In this document: positions 18,272 through 28,254 of the stretch, piece by piece
How the letters are laid out: each line of letters starts with the position of its first letter
Position numbering within the stretch: position 1 is the first letter of the stretch
Assembly: GCA_030679995.1 (NCBI GenBank)
Contig: JAUXSK010000018.1
Coordinates: 1-41,827 of the forward strand
Reading direction: 5' to 3'
Origin: Candidatus Moraniibacteriota bacterium
GTDB taxonomy: Bacteria; Patescibacteriota; Minisyncoccia; Moranbacterales; UBA2206
Length of the DNA stretch: 41,827 nucleotides
Made by a program: the position numbers and the translations under genes
Notes under the pieces: generated by a model
Told to the model about the DNA's origin: nothing
The model's database searches: none
The model's input: only the letters and a program-made list of their open reading frames with translations

Positions 18272-20413
18272 TTATAATTTCCGTAACGGCGCGATCGAGG
18301 CTGAAAGCTTTTTGAGTCCTGCCTTTGAAAACGCGACTGTCAATATATCGCCCTGGATCGAAACAATCAAACCGGGACCGAACGCCGGATGATCAACCCT
18401 GTCCCCATCTTTAAAATTGACCATCCGCACCGGTTGGTTCGCGCTTTTTGGGCTTTGCCGGGGACCTGGGTCTTGGGTTTTGGAATTTTCCGCAGCTTGG
18501 GTAAGATGCGACGGGATATCATCGATAAAACGCGAAGATGAGTTGATTTGCAAGGAACCATAAATATTCCGTTCCCGCGTATGGATCAAATAAACTTTTT
18601 CCTTAGCCCGCGTAATCCCCACATACATCAGCCGTCTTTCTTCCTCCATCTCATCGTAATCTATCAGGCTTCGCGAATGCGGCAAAATACCTTCTTCCAG
18701 CCCGACAATAAAAACTACCTTGAATTCCAACCCTTTGGCGCTATGCAAGGTCATTAAATGCACCGCTTCGCTCGATTGGTCGATATTGTCCGTATCCGCA
18801 ATCAAAGCCACTTCCTCCAAAAACAGACTCAAACCTTCCGTGCCATCATATTCATCGTATTTTTTAGATACCGTCAACAGCTCCCGCACATTCTCATAGC
18901 GCGCCTGTCCTTCATCCGTGCCGTCCAACAAAAATTTTTCATAGCCGCTTTCCGCAAAAATAAATTCAATCAGGTCCGTAATTTTGGTTTTAGCGATTTT
19001 TTCCGCGCCACGCACAATCAAATCACAAAAATTCCTGATAGCCTCGATTTTACCAGCATTCAATTTAAAGCTCCCATCCATCACCAGTCCAGCCTCGATA
19101 TAATTCAAGCCGCCCGCCCGCGCAAAATCCAGCCATTTTTTCAAACTCACTTCGCCCACCCCCCTGCGAGGCTCATTTATGACCCTCTCCAATGCCACTT
19201 CGTCACTGAAATTTTGGATCAAACGCAAGTAAGCGATTAAATCCTTGACTTCCTTGCGCTGATAGAATTTCATACCGCCGATAATGCGGTATGGCACGGA
19301 ATTCCTAAGCATCGCTTCCTCCACGATACGGGATTGCGCGTTAGTGCGGTACAAAACCACAAAATCGCTCAGACTGCACGCCTGTTTTTCCTTATATTTG
19401 ATAATCTTGGCAATTATGAATTCCGCCTCATCCCTCTCATCGCGCGCCTCATAGACAGTCAGTGCCTGTCCGCCCTTATTCTCAGTCCAAATTTCCTTGT
19501 CCTTGCGGTTCACATTCTTGGAAATCACGCCGTAGGCCGCATCCAGGATATTTTGCGTGGAACGGTAATTCTGTTCCAATTTAACCACCTTGGCTTGCGG
19601 ATAATCCTTTTCAAAATCCAGAATATTTTGGATATTGGCTCCACGCCAAGAATAGATGCCCTGCCAATCATCGCCCACTACGCAAATATTACCCCACTTC
19701 CGGGCCAACATCCGCACCAAGATATATTGCGCATGGTTGGTGTCCTGATATTCATCCACCATTATATAGCGGAAAAGATTTTGGTATTTTTCCAAGACCT
19801 CCGGAAATTTCTGGAAAACCGTCACGATCAACATCAAGATATCGTCAAAATCCAACGCATCCTGCTCTTTCAATCTTTTTTGATAAGCCGTATAGACCTT
19901 GGAAATTATTTCTTCATAATAGCCGCCGATTTGCGACGCGAAGCCTTCCGCGCTCACCAATTCATTTTTGGCCTTGGAAATCGCGCCCAGCATCGCCTTG
20001 GGTTTGAACTGGTCCGGATTGATTTCCAATTCCTTCATCACCTTCTTCACTAGCGACTCCTGGTCTTGCGTATCAAAGATATTGAAAGTCTTCTTATAAC
20101 CGATTTTTTCTATTTCCTGGCGCAAAATCCGCACACAGATGGAATGGAAAGTTCCGACCAGCGGCAGATGATCTTTATTATTATCCAATAACCCCAGGAT
20201 CCGCTCTTTCATCTCTTGCGCCGCCTTATTAGTGAACGTCACCGCCAAAATGTTCCGCGGCGCCACGCCTTTCTCACGAATCAAATAGGCCACCCGATGC
20301 GTCAAAGCTTTGGTCTTGCCCGAACCTGCCCCCGCAATTACCAAAACCGCCCCCTCGGTCGCCACCACCGCCTCCTTCTGGGCCGGATTCAAAGTTTCTA
20401 AGATATTAAGCAT
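18272..20413 (-). CDS. UvrD/PcrA superfamily 1 DNA helicase
   Basis: LNPAQKEAV, VIAGAGSGKTKALTHRVAYLI, VDEYQDTNHAQY, GDDWQGIYSWRGA, LMTLHSAKGLEFKVVFIVGLEEG; start set at MLNILETLNPAQ. Confidence 0.95.
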   Translation of the reverse strand: MLNILETLNPAQKEAVVATEGAVLVIAGAGSGKTKALTHRVAYLIREKGVAPRNILAVTFTNKAAQEMKERILGLLDNNKDHLPLVGTFHSICVRILRQEIEKIGYKKTFNIFDTQDQESLVKKVMKELEINPDQFKPKAMLGAISKAKNELVSAEGFASQIGGYYEEIISKVYTAYQKRLKEQDALDFDDILMLIVTVFQKFPEVLEKYQNLFRYIMVDEYQDTNHAQYILVRMLARKWGNICVVGDDWQGIYSWRGANIQNILDFEKDYPQAKVVKLEQNYRSTQNILDAAYGVISKNVNRKDKEIWTENKGGQALTVYEARDERDEAEFIIAKIIKYKEKQACSLSDFVVLYRTNAQSRIVEEAMLRNSVPYRIIGGMKFYQRKEVKDLIAYLRLIQNFSDEVALERVINEPRRGVGEVSLKKWLDFARAGGLNYIEAGLVMDGSFKLNAGKIEAIRNFCDLIVRGAEKIAKTKITDLIEFIFAESGYEKFLLDGTDEGQARYENVRELLTVSKKYDEYDGTEGLSLFLEEVALIADTDNIDQSSEAVHLMTLHSAKGLEFKVVFIVGLEEGILPHSRSLIDYDEMEEERRLMYVGITRAKEKVYLIHTRERNIYGSLQINSSSRFIDDIPSHLTQAAENSKTQDPGPRQSPKSANQPVRMVNFKDGDRVDHPAFGPGLIVSIQGDILTVAFSKAGLKKLSASIAPLRKL

Positions 20414-20482
20414 TTTTATTGTATTTTTAATTTCTAACTTGTTAATTTTAGCATATCCGAAGCAATAGATAAAAAAGATACG

Positions 20483-20672
20483 AACGATATTCCCGCACTT
20501 GCGGAATACCAAGGTACAAATTGAAACTTTTGAGCGTTAAAAAATTTCCTACTAACAATCTTTTTTGCCTTTTCGGGAATTTTAGCTCAAAAGTTGAAAA
20601 TTTGTCTTGGTATGCAGCCCGTGCGGCCTTTTTCTTTTTTGCCACTTTTCTTTTGGGAAAAGAAAAATGGCG
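20483..20672 (-). repeat. Dispersed palindromic repeat, copy 2
   Basis: See copy 1 at 5973-6154. Contains inverted arms 20506-20535 (ataccaaggtacaaattgaaacttttgagc) and 20585-20613 (gctcaaaagttgaaaatttgtcttggtat). Confidence 0.8.
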
Positions 20673-20788
20673 CCCCGCGGCAGCGAAAACTGGACAATTC
20701 CCGCCATCCATGCTACAATTATTGTATTAATAACTCATTAGCAAACTTCAGTTACGGCCTAGCCTAACTCATGTTTAGCCGAAAAACC

Positions 20789-21058
20789 ATGACACTCACG
20801 CACAAACAGAAGGAAAAAGTCACCACCGACGTTAAAAGGCACGAAAAGGACACCGGATCTCCGGAATACCAGATCGCCCTTTTCACAGAAAAGATTAAAA
20901 AACTGACCTCGCATCTCCAGAAAAACGCGAAAGATTTCCATTCCCGCCGGGGACTGCTGAAAATGATTTCAAAAAGGAAGAGATTGCTGACATATCTGCA
21001 AAAGGTCAATGAAAAAGCTTACAAGACACTTATCAAAAAACTTGAACTCAAAGGATAA
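20789..21058 (+). CDS. rpsO: 30S ribosomal protein S15
   Basis: KDTGSPEYQIALFTEKIKKLTSHLQKNAKDFHSRRGLLKMISKRKRLLTYL. Confidence 0.96.
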   Translation: MTLTHKQKEKVTTDVKRHEKDTGSPEYQIALFTEKIKKLTSHLQKNAKDFHSRRGLLKMISKRKRLLTYLQKVNEKAYKTLIKKLELKG

Positions 21059-21087
21059 CTATATTTTAAAAACGGGTGAAAGCCTGT

Positions 21088-21181
21088 TTTTAATTTTAAA
21101 TTACCAATTTTAAATTTTAATTGAAATCCAAATTTAAAAATTTTTAAAATTTAGACGATTTAAAATTTAAAATTCAAACAT
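21088..21181. repeat. AT-rich palindromic intergenic repeat, copy B
   Basis: Near-identical segments to 2604-2711 in direct and inverted orientation. Confidence 0.6.
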
Positions 21182-21184
21182 ATT

Positions 21185-21682
21185 ATGGCAAAATTCAAAG
21201 AACAGCGCGTCGGCGTCCTGGTAGATATCCAAAATCTCTACTATTCCGCCAAAGTCCTGCACAAAAAGAAAGCTAATTTCGGGGCGCTCCTGAAAGACGG
21301 GGTCGGCGAACGGAAACTTATCCGCGCCATCGCCTATGGCATCAAGACCTTGGAAGGCCAAGAAGAAAAATTCTTCGAAGCCCTCGGCAAACAAGGTTTT
21401 GAAGTCAAAACCAAAGATTTGCAGATCTTCCCCGGCGGCGCCAAAAAGGGCGATTGGGACGTCGGCATCACTGTCGATGCCATCAAGATGTCCAAAAGTC
21501 TGGATGTCATCATCCTGATGAGCGGGGACGGAGACTATATCCCGTTGGTCAATTATATTCAAAGCACCACCGGCTGCCGAGTCGAAGTTATAGCCTTCCT
21601 TGAATCCACCAGTGCCAAATTAGTTGAAACAGTCGACGAATTCACCAACATCAGCGCCGACAAAAAGAAGTTTTTAATTTAA
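21185..21682 (+). CDS. NYN-domain (LabA/DUF88-like) putative nuclease
   Basis: VGVLVDIQNLYYSAK...KKGDWDVGITVDAIKMSKSLDVIILMSGDGDYIPLVNYIQ. Confidence 0.85.
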   Translation: MAKFKEQRVGVLVDIQNLYYSAKVLHKKKANFGALLKDGVGERKLIRAIAYGIKTLEGQEEKFFEALGKQGFEVKTKDLQIFPGGAKKGDWDVGITVDAIKMSKSLDVIILMSGDGDYIPLVNYIQSTTGCRVEVIAFLESTSAKLVETVDEFTNISADKKKFLI

Positions 21683-21771
21683 TCCTACCCGTGTCCACCC
21701 TAGGCGGATTTACGAGGCGTGAGTACAAAAAAGTTTTTGATATAGGGAGATAATTCATTAGGAATAAAAAA

Positions 21772-22185
21772 ATGGATAGTAAAGAACCCCAGATAGGCTC
21801 ATCCTCGCGGGAAATGAGGGAGGAGCGACTCTTGCAAAGTGTTGACTCTAGCCAAGATGAGATATCAAAAAACACATCTGCCGAAAAATCGTTGGCAGAG
21901 CCAGAAGAAAAGAACGGCTATCACAATATCTATGATAAATTCAATGTTAAGGAACAAGAAATCGTAAAGCTTGTCAGCGCATTGGAAAGCATCCGATCTG
22001 AGATAAAAAAACCGATGCCAAACAAAGAGGCTATAAATATCTTGCTTGACATAGCGATGATCCATATCGAATCAGATGCGCTATTAGGACAAGATCAGCA
22101 ATCAGAACCTTTCAAAGAAGCCAGAAGAAAAGGTATGCGCATAGAATCCCTGGCAAGACTCTTCGGATCCGATCGTTCAAACTAA
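21772..22185 (+). CDS. Hypothetical charged protein
   Basis: 137-aa ORF, plus strand, in line with flanking genes; no recognised domain. Confidence 0.45.
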   Translation: MDSKEPQIGSSSREMREERLLQSVDSSQDEISKNTSAEKSLAEPEEKNGYHNIYDKFNVKEQEIVKLVSALESIRSEIKKPMPNKEAINILLDIAMIHIESDALLGQDQQSEPFKEARRKGMRIESLARLFGSDRSN

Positions 22186-22330
22186 TGATTGACTGGATCG
22201 GAGCTACTTCGGATAGGCTCGACCTCCCTTATGGGAGTTGGACCTCCATCGGTTGTCTGAAACAAATTAAGTCAACTTAGCATAACCGATATCGCCATTT
22301 ACAATTCGATTTTTATTACAAAAATAATTA

Positions 22331-22349
22331 CCCGCTTTGGCGGGTTTTT
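22331..22349 (+). terminator. Intrinsic terminator
   Basis: CCCGC-ttt-GGCGGGTTTTT-type hairpin. Confidence 0.7.
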
Positions 22350-22401
22350 GTTTTGACAAACAAGCCCTTTGAATCCATAATTACCATAAAGAATCATATA
22401 T

Positions 22402-23037
22402 ATGCTTTCGAACCAGGAACTGGCGGACAAATTCATAACATCAATAGAAGATTTTAAAAAAATCAAACCGGACAACACGTGCAAGTTGTTTGCTATCAGC
22501 TATATCGGCACGACCGGCGTCGGCAAAACGACCATTAGCCAAAAATTAGCAGCCAGACTTGGCTTTTACGTAGCCAACAGTGATGAGATACGGCGTTTTC
22601 TGAACAGAGAAGGCTTTCCCGGCAAATTTCCCGACCAAGATTTGGTCAATTTTATGGGTAAAAAAGTTTCGGAATTTCTGTATAAGACAAAAACGAGCCA
22701 CATTATTGACGCGGATATGATCCGCTTCTATGACAAAGCTCTGGCTAACGCTACCGGCAACGGGGCAAAATTACTGGTCATCCATCTTGTCTGCCCGGAA
22801 GAAATAATCTTAAAAAGGCTCGAGGAAAGACAATCCAAAATAAACGAGGGCGGCTCGCAAAATTATTCAGAGGTAGGTTTTTCCCTTTCCGTAAAGGAAG
22901 AATATCTGGAAAGAACCGCAATGCACAATGGATTGCCATTGCCCAAGGACATTTATTTTAGGATAAATACATCTGAAAATTTTGATTCACAACTTAACCA
23001 TTTGATTATCCGCCTAAGGGAGGACCGCTACTTATGA
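22402..23037 (+). CDS. P-loop kinase (AAA_33 / zeta-toxin-like fold)
   Basis: FAISYIGTTGVGKTTISQKLAARLGFYVANSDEIRRFLN; SHIIDADMIRFYDKAL. Confidence 0.72.
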   Translation: MLSNQELADKFITSIEDFKKIKPDNTCKLFAISYIGTTGVGKTTISQKLAARLGFYVANSDEIRRFLNREGFPGKFPDQDLVNFMGKKVSEFLYKTKTSHIIDADMIRFYDKALANATGNGAKLLVIHLVCPEEIILKRLEERQSKINEGGSQNYSEVGFSLSVKEEYLERTAMHNGLPLPKDIYFRINTSENFDSQLNHLIIRLREDRYL

Positions 23038-23579
23038 ACAAAAAAAATAAACTGATAGTCTTGGGTGGCTTCGCCGGCGCCGGTAAAACCACTCTGGCTG
23101 AAAAGCTGGCGGCTGATTTTAATTTTTCTTTTTTCAATCCGGATGATTTTAACACCGCGCTAAGAAATGTCTTGGAAAAAGATTTCCATGAAGTGTCTTT
23201 TATGGCCTACGACACGCTTTGGCATATCCTAAAAAAAAATATCGGTATGGGGGCCACTTGTGTTTTAGATGCCAATATGTGCAATGACTTCACCTGGAAA
23301 ACATTAGATGGAGTTAAAAAAGAATTTAAACATTTGGAAATCATTCCTATAATATTGGAATGCACTTTGGAAACGCACAAACGAAGGATAGAAAAACGAG
23401 GTATTAAAGATAAAGAACACTTAAATCTTGGCGGCGATAAATTTGAAAACATTTTGCATAAATACGAATTCATAACCAAACTTGACCGGACCGATATCGT
23501 CCGCGTAGATGCCAATGGATCGCCTCGGGAAGTTTATGAAAAAGTATTGGAAATTTTGAGCTTAAAACCGCAATTATAA
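23034..23579 (+). CDS. Second P-loop kinase (AAA_33-like), translationally overlapped
   Basis: LIVLGGFAGAGKTTLAEKLAADFNFSFFNPDDF; TCVLDANM; ATG overlaps the upstream stop codon. Confidence 0.72.
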   Translation: MNKKNKLIVLGGFAGAGKTTLAEKLAADFNFSFFNPDDFNTALRNVLEKDFHEVSFMAYDTLWHILKKNIGMGATCVLDANMCNDFTWKTLDGVKKEFKHLEIIPIILECTLETHKRRIEKRGIKDKEHLNLGGDKFENILHKYEFITKLDRTDIVRVDANGSPREVYEKVLEILSLKPQL

Positions 23580-23603
23580 ATGTTTAAATAACTTGCCAAA
23601 AAA

Positions 23604-24629
23604 ATGAACGAGCATGAAATATTTGCCCAACCCAGCACAGGGACCGATCCGGAAACCGCCTCGGAAAAAAAAGAAATGTCAGCGGAAGAAATTTTAAAAG
23701 AGAAGCTGACGATTCTGCGCGGCGGCATTATCAAAGCATTGGGATCGGAAAATTACAAAAAAACTTCCCAGTGCCTCTACACGGTACTTTACCATCAGGA
23801 AGATATTGAAAGATTGATTGCGGATCTGGGAATTGAAGATACGAAAGCTTTCCCAAATCGCACATCGACCCTAAAAATGCCCCTGGCAACCTCCGCCAAA
23901 AGCACTCCTGATGAAGAAGATTTTATAGCGAGTATAACGAGAGCCTTGGCAGTTGAGCCTGATTTCAAAGAATGCGTCTATGCCGGAGCAGAAGAACAAC
24001 TTACCAATATGGCCCATATGGGTCCGGTGCGGATTTGGACAGCCGGCGACGCTCACGGATTGACTGACACCGACGGAAAATTCATACCCGGAAGCAAGGG
24101 GCAATTAAAAAAAATCAGTTTGGCTGGCAATTTGAATGAAATGCGCAAAAATATCGCCCAAGAGTCAAAGCAACAACATCCGGAAGCGCCTCGGGAAAGA
24201 ACAGACATTCTGACCGTTTTGGCGACAGAAAATAAATTTTCACTTATTTCTTCCATCGGGGAAGAATTCCAAAAGAAAGGCATAAAAATTGTTGCAATAA
24301 TGGAGGACAATTTGAAATACCTTATCCGGGCGGAAGAAGCCATTAAAAAATTCAATTTGGAAGTTTTGCCGATTTGGATACGCCAGGGAGACCGCAAAAA
24401 CAGCATCCCGAAGGATTCCGGAAAAGACCTGGCTTATTATTTGGAACGCTACAATGCCCAGGATAGCGTGGAAGGTATAGGCGGAGTCCTTGAAAAACAT
24501 AGGATTTCTGCCGAATCCCAACCCGGCTTCATCGTGGATTATGACGAAGTTATTATGGATAGCTCCAAAAAATTAGCTGCTCAAGAAGAAGCTGTGTTTG
24601 CCGCTTTAAAAAAACGGGATTGGATATAA
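23604..24629 (+). CDS. HAD-like protein, possibly circularly permuted
   Basis: HAD-type motifs in the order II (VRIWTAGD), III (KGQLKKI), IV (IVAIMEDN), then I at the C terminus (FIVDYDEVIMDSS). Confidence 0.5.
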   Translation: MNEHEIFAQPSTGTDPETASEKKEMSAEEILKEKLTILRGGIIKALGSENYKKTSQCLYTVLYHQEDIERLIADLGIEDTKAFPNRTSTLKMPLATSAKSTPDEEDFIASITRALAVEPDFKECVYAGAEEQLTNMAHMGPVRIWTAGDAHGLTDTDGKFIPGSKGQLKKISLAGNLNEMRKNIAQESKQQHPEAPRERTDILTVLATENKFSLISSIGEEFQKKGIKIVAIMEDNLKYLIRAEEAIKKFNLEVLPIWIRQGDRKNSIPKDSGKDLAYYLERYNAQDSVEGIGGVLEKHRISAESQPGFIVDYDEVIMDSSKKLAAQEEAVFAALKKRDWI

Positions 24630-24686
24630 AAACAGACATTAAGATAATTATTCCCCGCAAGAAACTTGCGAGGAATCCAATTTGCT

Positions 24687-24715
24687 TTGACAAAAACCCC
24701 CGGATAAGCTACTAT
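24687..24715 (+). promoter_or_regulatory. Consensus-like promoter upstream of pnp
   Basis: TTGACA - 17 nt - TACTAT. Confidence 0.75.
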
Positions 24716-24835
24716 ACAGCCAGTTAATAATTTAATATTTGCCTTGTTTAATGCGTAAAAGGCACAATAATGCGTTCAAATTTTGAACTCAATATCGTGT
24801 TTATAACGTCATTAGCGCAAGGCTGGACGTTTCTT

Positions 24836-26944
24836 ATGGAACAAAAAAAATGGTCTCTCCAAATCGGAGGACGAGTGCTTGAGGTCGAAACCGGTCTTTT
24901 AGCCAAGCAGGCCAACGGATCCGTGACTGTGCGTTATGGCGACACCGTAGTATTGGCTACGGCCGTAATGAGCAAAGGGCTATCCCGCATCAGCGGCTAT
25001 TTCCCTTTAATGGTAGATTTCGAGGAGCGATACTACGCTGCCGGAAAAATCAAGGGTTCAAGATTTATCAAAAGAGAGGGACGCCCATCTGATGATGCCG
25101 TTCTGACTGGCCGCGTCGTTGACCGGACTATCCGACCGCTTTTCAACTCAAGAATGCGAAATGAAGTGCAAGTGATTGTGACTGTTTTATCAATTGACGG
25201 AGAGAACGATCCGGACACAATTTCCGTGATTGCCGCTTCAACCGCCTTGGCTATCTCCAATATCCCTTGGAATGGGCCGGTGGCCGCCGTGCGAGTCGGA
25301 CAAGTCAATGGTGAATTTATCCTAAACCCAGTGGCCGCTGAAATTGCGGAAAGCAATTTAGATTTGATTATTTCCGGCACTAAAGACAAGATCAATATGC
25401 TGGAAGCCGGCGCCAAAGAGGTTCCTGAATCAGAAATCGTAGCCGCTTTTGCTTTTGGACAAGAAGCTATCACAAAAATCGCCAATTTTATTGAAGATAT
25501 CGTCAAAGAAGTCGGCAAAGAAAAGGTTACGCCGATTCTTTTACAGGGCGAGCCTGAATTCGAAGCTAAAGTCAAAGAGATTTTATTGGCTGAAAACCTG
25601 GCCGAAGCCCTCTATGATCCGAAAAAGACCGTCATCGAAGAAAAGACCAAGGATATCCAAGAAAAGGTTAATGAATATATTTCCGCTAATTTTACCGAAG
25701 GTATTGATAAATTAAAGGAAATTGCCACGCAAGTTTTTGAAGAGACTTCTGATGAAATCGTCCACCAAAATATTTTAGACAAAGAACAACGCCCGGATGG
25801 ACGCAAACTGGATCAAATCCGCCACATCGATTGCCAAGTCGGTATTTTGCCACGAACCCATGGCACCGGACTTTTCACCCGCGGCGAAACCCAAGCCTTG
25901 ACCGTAACAACCCTAGGCTCACCCGGAGACGAACAAGTCATCGATACGATGGAAGTGGATATGAAAAAACGCTATATCCACCACTACAATTTTCCACCAT
26001 ATTCAGTGGGCGAAGTACGTCCGATGCGCGGACCAGGCCGACGGGAAATCGGCCACGGCGCTTTGGCGGAAAAAGCTTTAGTTCCGGTTTTACCAGCCAA
26101 GGAGGTTTTCCCCTACACTATCCTTTTAGTTTCCGAAGTGCTTGAATCAAATGGTTCCTCTTCGATGGCTTCAACCTGCGGTTCCACATTGTCGCTTATG
26201 GATGCCGGCGTACCGATTACCCGCCCGGTTTCCGGAATCGCGATGGGAATCATTGTCGGTGCTGATGGGAAATTCAAAGTTTTGACCGATATCCAAGGAT
26301 TGGAAGATCATTACGGCGATATGGATTTCAAAGCCGCCGGCACGACTGTCGGAATCACCGCTTTGCAAATGGATGTCAAAGTACAAGGCGTGACTTTGGA
26401 AATGCTTACAGCTGTCTTGGAACAATCACACAACAACCGCTTGGAAATTATGGACAAAATCACGACTGCCATCCCGACGCCACGCGCCGAAATGAGCCAA
26501 TATGCTCCGCGCATCATCATTATGCATATCAATCCGGATAAGATCAGGAACGTTATCGGCACCGGTGGCAAGATCATCAATGCCATTATCGATGAAACTG
26601 GCGTACAAATCGACATCGAAGATGACGGATCGGTTTTCATCACCTCACCGGATGCCCAAGCTGCCAAGAAGGCTCAGGAATGGATCGATAATTTGACGCA
26701 CGAAGTCAAGGCCGGCGAAGTGTTCCAAGCTAAAGTCACCAAAATTATGACTTTCGGAGCTTTCGCGGAAATCCTGCCGGGACAGGAAGGATTGATCCAT
26801 ATTTCCGAACTGGCTGAGCGCCGGGTGGAAAAAGTCGAGGATGTGGTTGCCATCGGCGATATCGTACCGGTCAAGGTCAAAGAAATAGATTCTCAAGGCC
26901 GCATAAATCTGTCTATGAAAGCCGCCGCGAAAAAAACCGAATAA
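24836..26944 (+). CDS. pnp: Polyribonucleotide nucleotidyltransferase (PNPase)
   Basis: Two RNase PH domains, KH (MHINPDKIRNVIGTGGKIINAIIDETGVQIDIEDDG), S1 (GEVFQAKVTKIMTFGAFAEILPGQEGLIHISEL); start set at MEQKKWSLQIGGR. Confidence 0.97.
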   Translation: MEQKKWSLQIGGRVLEVETGLLAKQANGSVTVRYGDTVVLATAVMSKGLSRISGYFPLMVDFEERYYAAGKIKGSRFIKREGRPSDDAVLTGRVVDRTIRPLFNSRMRNEVQVIVTVLSIDGENDPDTISVIAASTALAISNIPWNGPVAAVRVGQVNGEFILNPVAAEIAESNLDLIISGTKDKINMLEAGAKEVPESEIVAAFAFGQEAITKIANFIEDIVKEVGKEKVTPILLQGEPEFEAKVKEILLAENLAEALYDPKKTVIEEKTKDIQEKVNEYISANFTEGIDKLKEIATQVFEETSDEIVHQNILDKEQRPDGRKLDQIRHIDCQVGILPRTHGTGLFTRGETQALTVTTLGSPGDEQVIDTMEVDMKKRYIHHYNFPPYSVGEVRPMRGPGRREIGHGALAEKALVPVLPAKEVFPYTILLVSEVLESNGSSSMASTCGSTLSLMDAGVPITRPVSGIAMGIIVGADGKFKVLTDIQGLEDHYGDMDFKAAGTTVGITALQMDVKVQGVTLEMLTAVLEQSHNNRLEIMDKITTAIPTPRAEMSQYAPRIIIMHINPDKIRNVIGTGGKIINAIIDETGVQIDIEDDGSVFITSPDAQAAKKAQEWIDNLTHEVKAGEVFQAKVTKIMTFGAFAEILPGQEGLIHISELAERRVEKVEDVVAIGDIVPVKVKEIDSQGRINLSMKAAAKKTE

Positions 26945-27034
26945 TCAAATATTGAAATAGTTTTACTAAGCAAACCCGCATTACCATCAAATAAATCCCT
27001 TGCGGGATAGTCAAAAATTGATTTTCATTGTAAG

Positions 27035-27070
27035 ATAGAGACAAGTCGATTGTCTCTATTTTATTTTTTA
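27035..27070 (+). terminator. Intrinsic terminator downstream of pnp
   Basis: ATAGAGACAA-gtcga-TTGTCTCTATTTTATTTTTT. Confidence 0.8.
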
Positions 27071-27111
27071 AAATATCCTCCCGCTTATGCGAGCGGGATT
27101 AAAACAAAAAA

Positions 27112-28254
27112 ATGTTTAAAAATCCAAATTCGACAGATCCGCAAGATGCGGTCAATGTCCAACAGCAAAATTTCAGCCAAGACAAAGATTTAAAAATTGA
27201 AGATGTCCCGATCCATACGATGGCGCAGGACCTTTATGAAATCGAACATCCCAATGAAAAAAAGGATATTGCCCAGGAAATACCCGTAAAAACCGTTATC
27301 GCTCAAAGCTTGACTGAAAAACAAAAAACCAGCCCATTCCTCAATCCTATCAAGGAAACAACACCGGAAAAGATCACACCCCAAGCAAAAACAGAGACAG
27401 CACCGGAACTGTTCAAAATAGATTCGCAGAAAAATACCGAGCCCGCAAGCAAAAACGGCGCGCTGGCGATTCTCGCTTCCATACTTATCCTTACGATTGT
27501 CGGTGCTGGTGTTTATTATTTCCTCTCGATCCAGAAAAAAAATATCGAGCCGGCCGTTGTCGTATCTCCTGAACCGGCCGCACCGGAGCCGGCCGTCGAG
27601 CAAGTTCCGGCGCCTGCCCCTGAATCGGCACCGGAATTATCCACAACGAATCCGAATTATTTGCCGATTGATATTGAAAACTCCGACAGCAACACCCTGA
27701 AAAATACGCTCGATGAATACGCGCAAAAAGTACAGAGCTCCGCAATACCCACATCAGTAGAATTTCTTATAGTCGACCAAAAAAATAATCCTATCACTTT
27801 TGACGTTTTCGCAAAAAAGCTTGGACTGGCCCTTTCCCCGATAGTTATGCAGAATATCGGCGCCGACTTCAGCTTATTCTTTTATAATGACCACTCCAAT
27901 ATGCGACTTGGCCTGGCCATTGATTCCAAAAATAACGCTTTACTAAAAACCAGTTTATCCAAAGAAGAGAAGTCGCTTGCGCAAGAATTACAACCGCTCA
28001 TCCTCCCGACCGGCTACGAATTCAACCCTGCGACCTTCGGTTCAGGCGACTACAACGGAGTGGCTATCAAATATCTGAACGCTTCCGGCATTGCCAATCT
28101 ATCTGTCGATTATGCCATCTCAGGCAAAAAATTGATTATTGGTACCAGCAAAATGACTGCCAGGGCGATTATAGATTATACATTAGCTACCGAGGAATCC
28201 TCAACGGCTGAAAACATAAAAGTCCCAACGGAAGGATCCGCTTTGATAAAATAA
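27112..28254 (+). CDS. Single-TM hypothetical envelope protein with Pro/Ala/Glu-rich linker
   Basis: TM (GALAILASILILTIVGAGVYYFLSI) followed by EPAAPEPAVEQVPAPAPESAPEL; no recognised domain. Confidence 0.65.
   Translation: MFKNPNSTDPQDAVNVQQQNFSQDKDLKIEDVPIHTMAQDLYEIEHPNEKKDIAQEIPVKTVIAQSLTEKQKTSPFLNPIKETTPEKITPQAKTETAPELFKIDSQKNTEPASKNGALAILASILILTIVGAGVYYFLSIQKKNIEPAVVVSPEPAAPEPAVEQVPAPAPESAPELSTTNPNYLPIDIENSDSNTLKNTLDEYAQKVQSSAIPTSVEFLIVDQKNNPITFDVFAKKLGLALSPIVMQNIGADFSLFFYNDHSNMRLGLAIDSKNNALLKTSLSKEEKSLAQELQPLILPTGYEFNPATFGSGDYNGVAIKYLNASGIANLSVDYAISGKKLIIGTSKMTARAIIDYTLATEESSTAENIKVPTEGSALIK

Noticed and set aside
20521-20730. 69-aa plus-strand ORF (FFFFATFLLGKEKW)
   Set aside because: Translation of the dispersed repeat, not a conserved protein.
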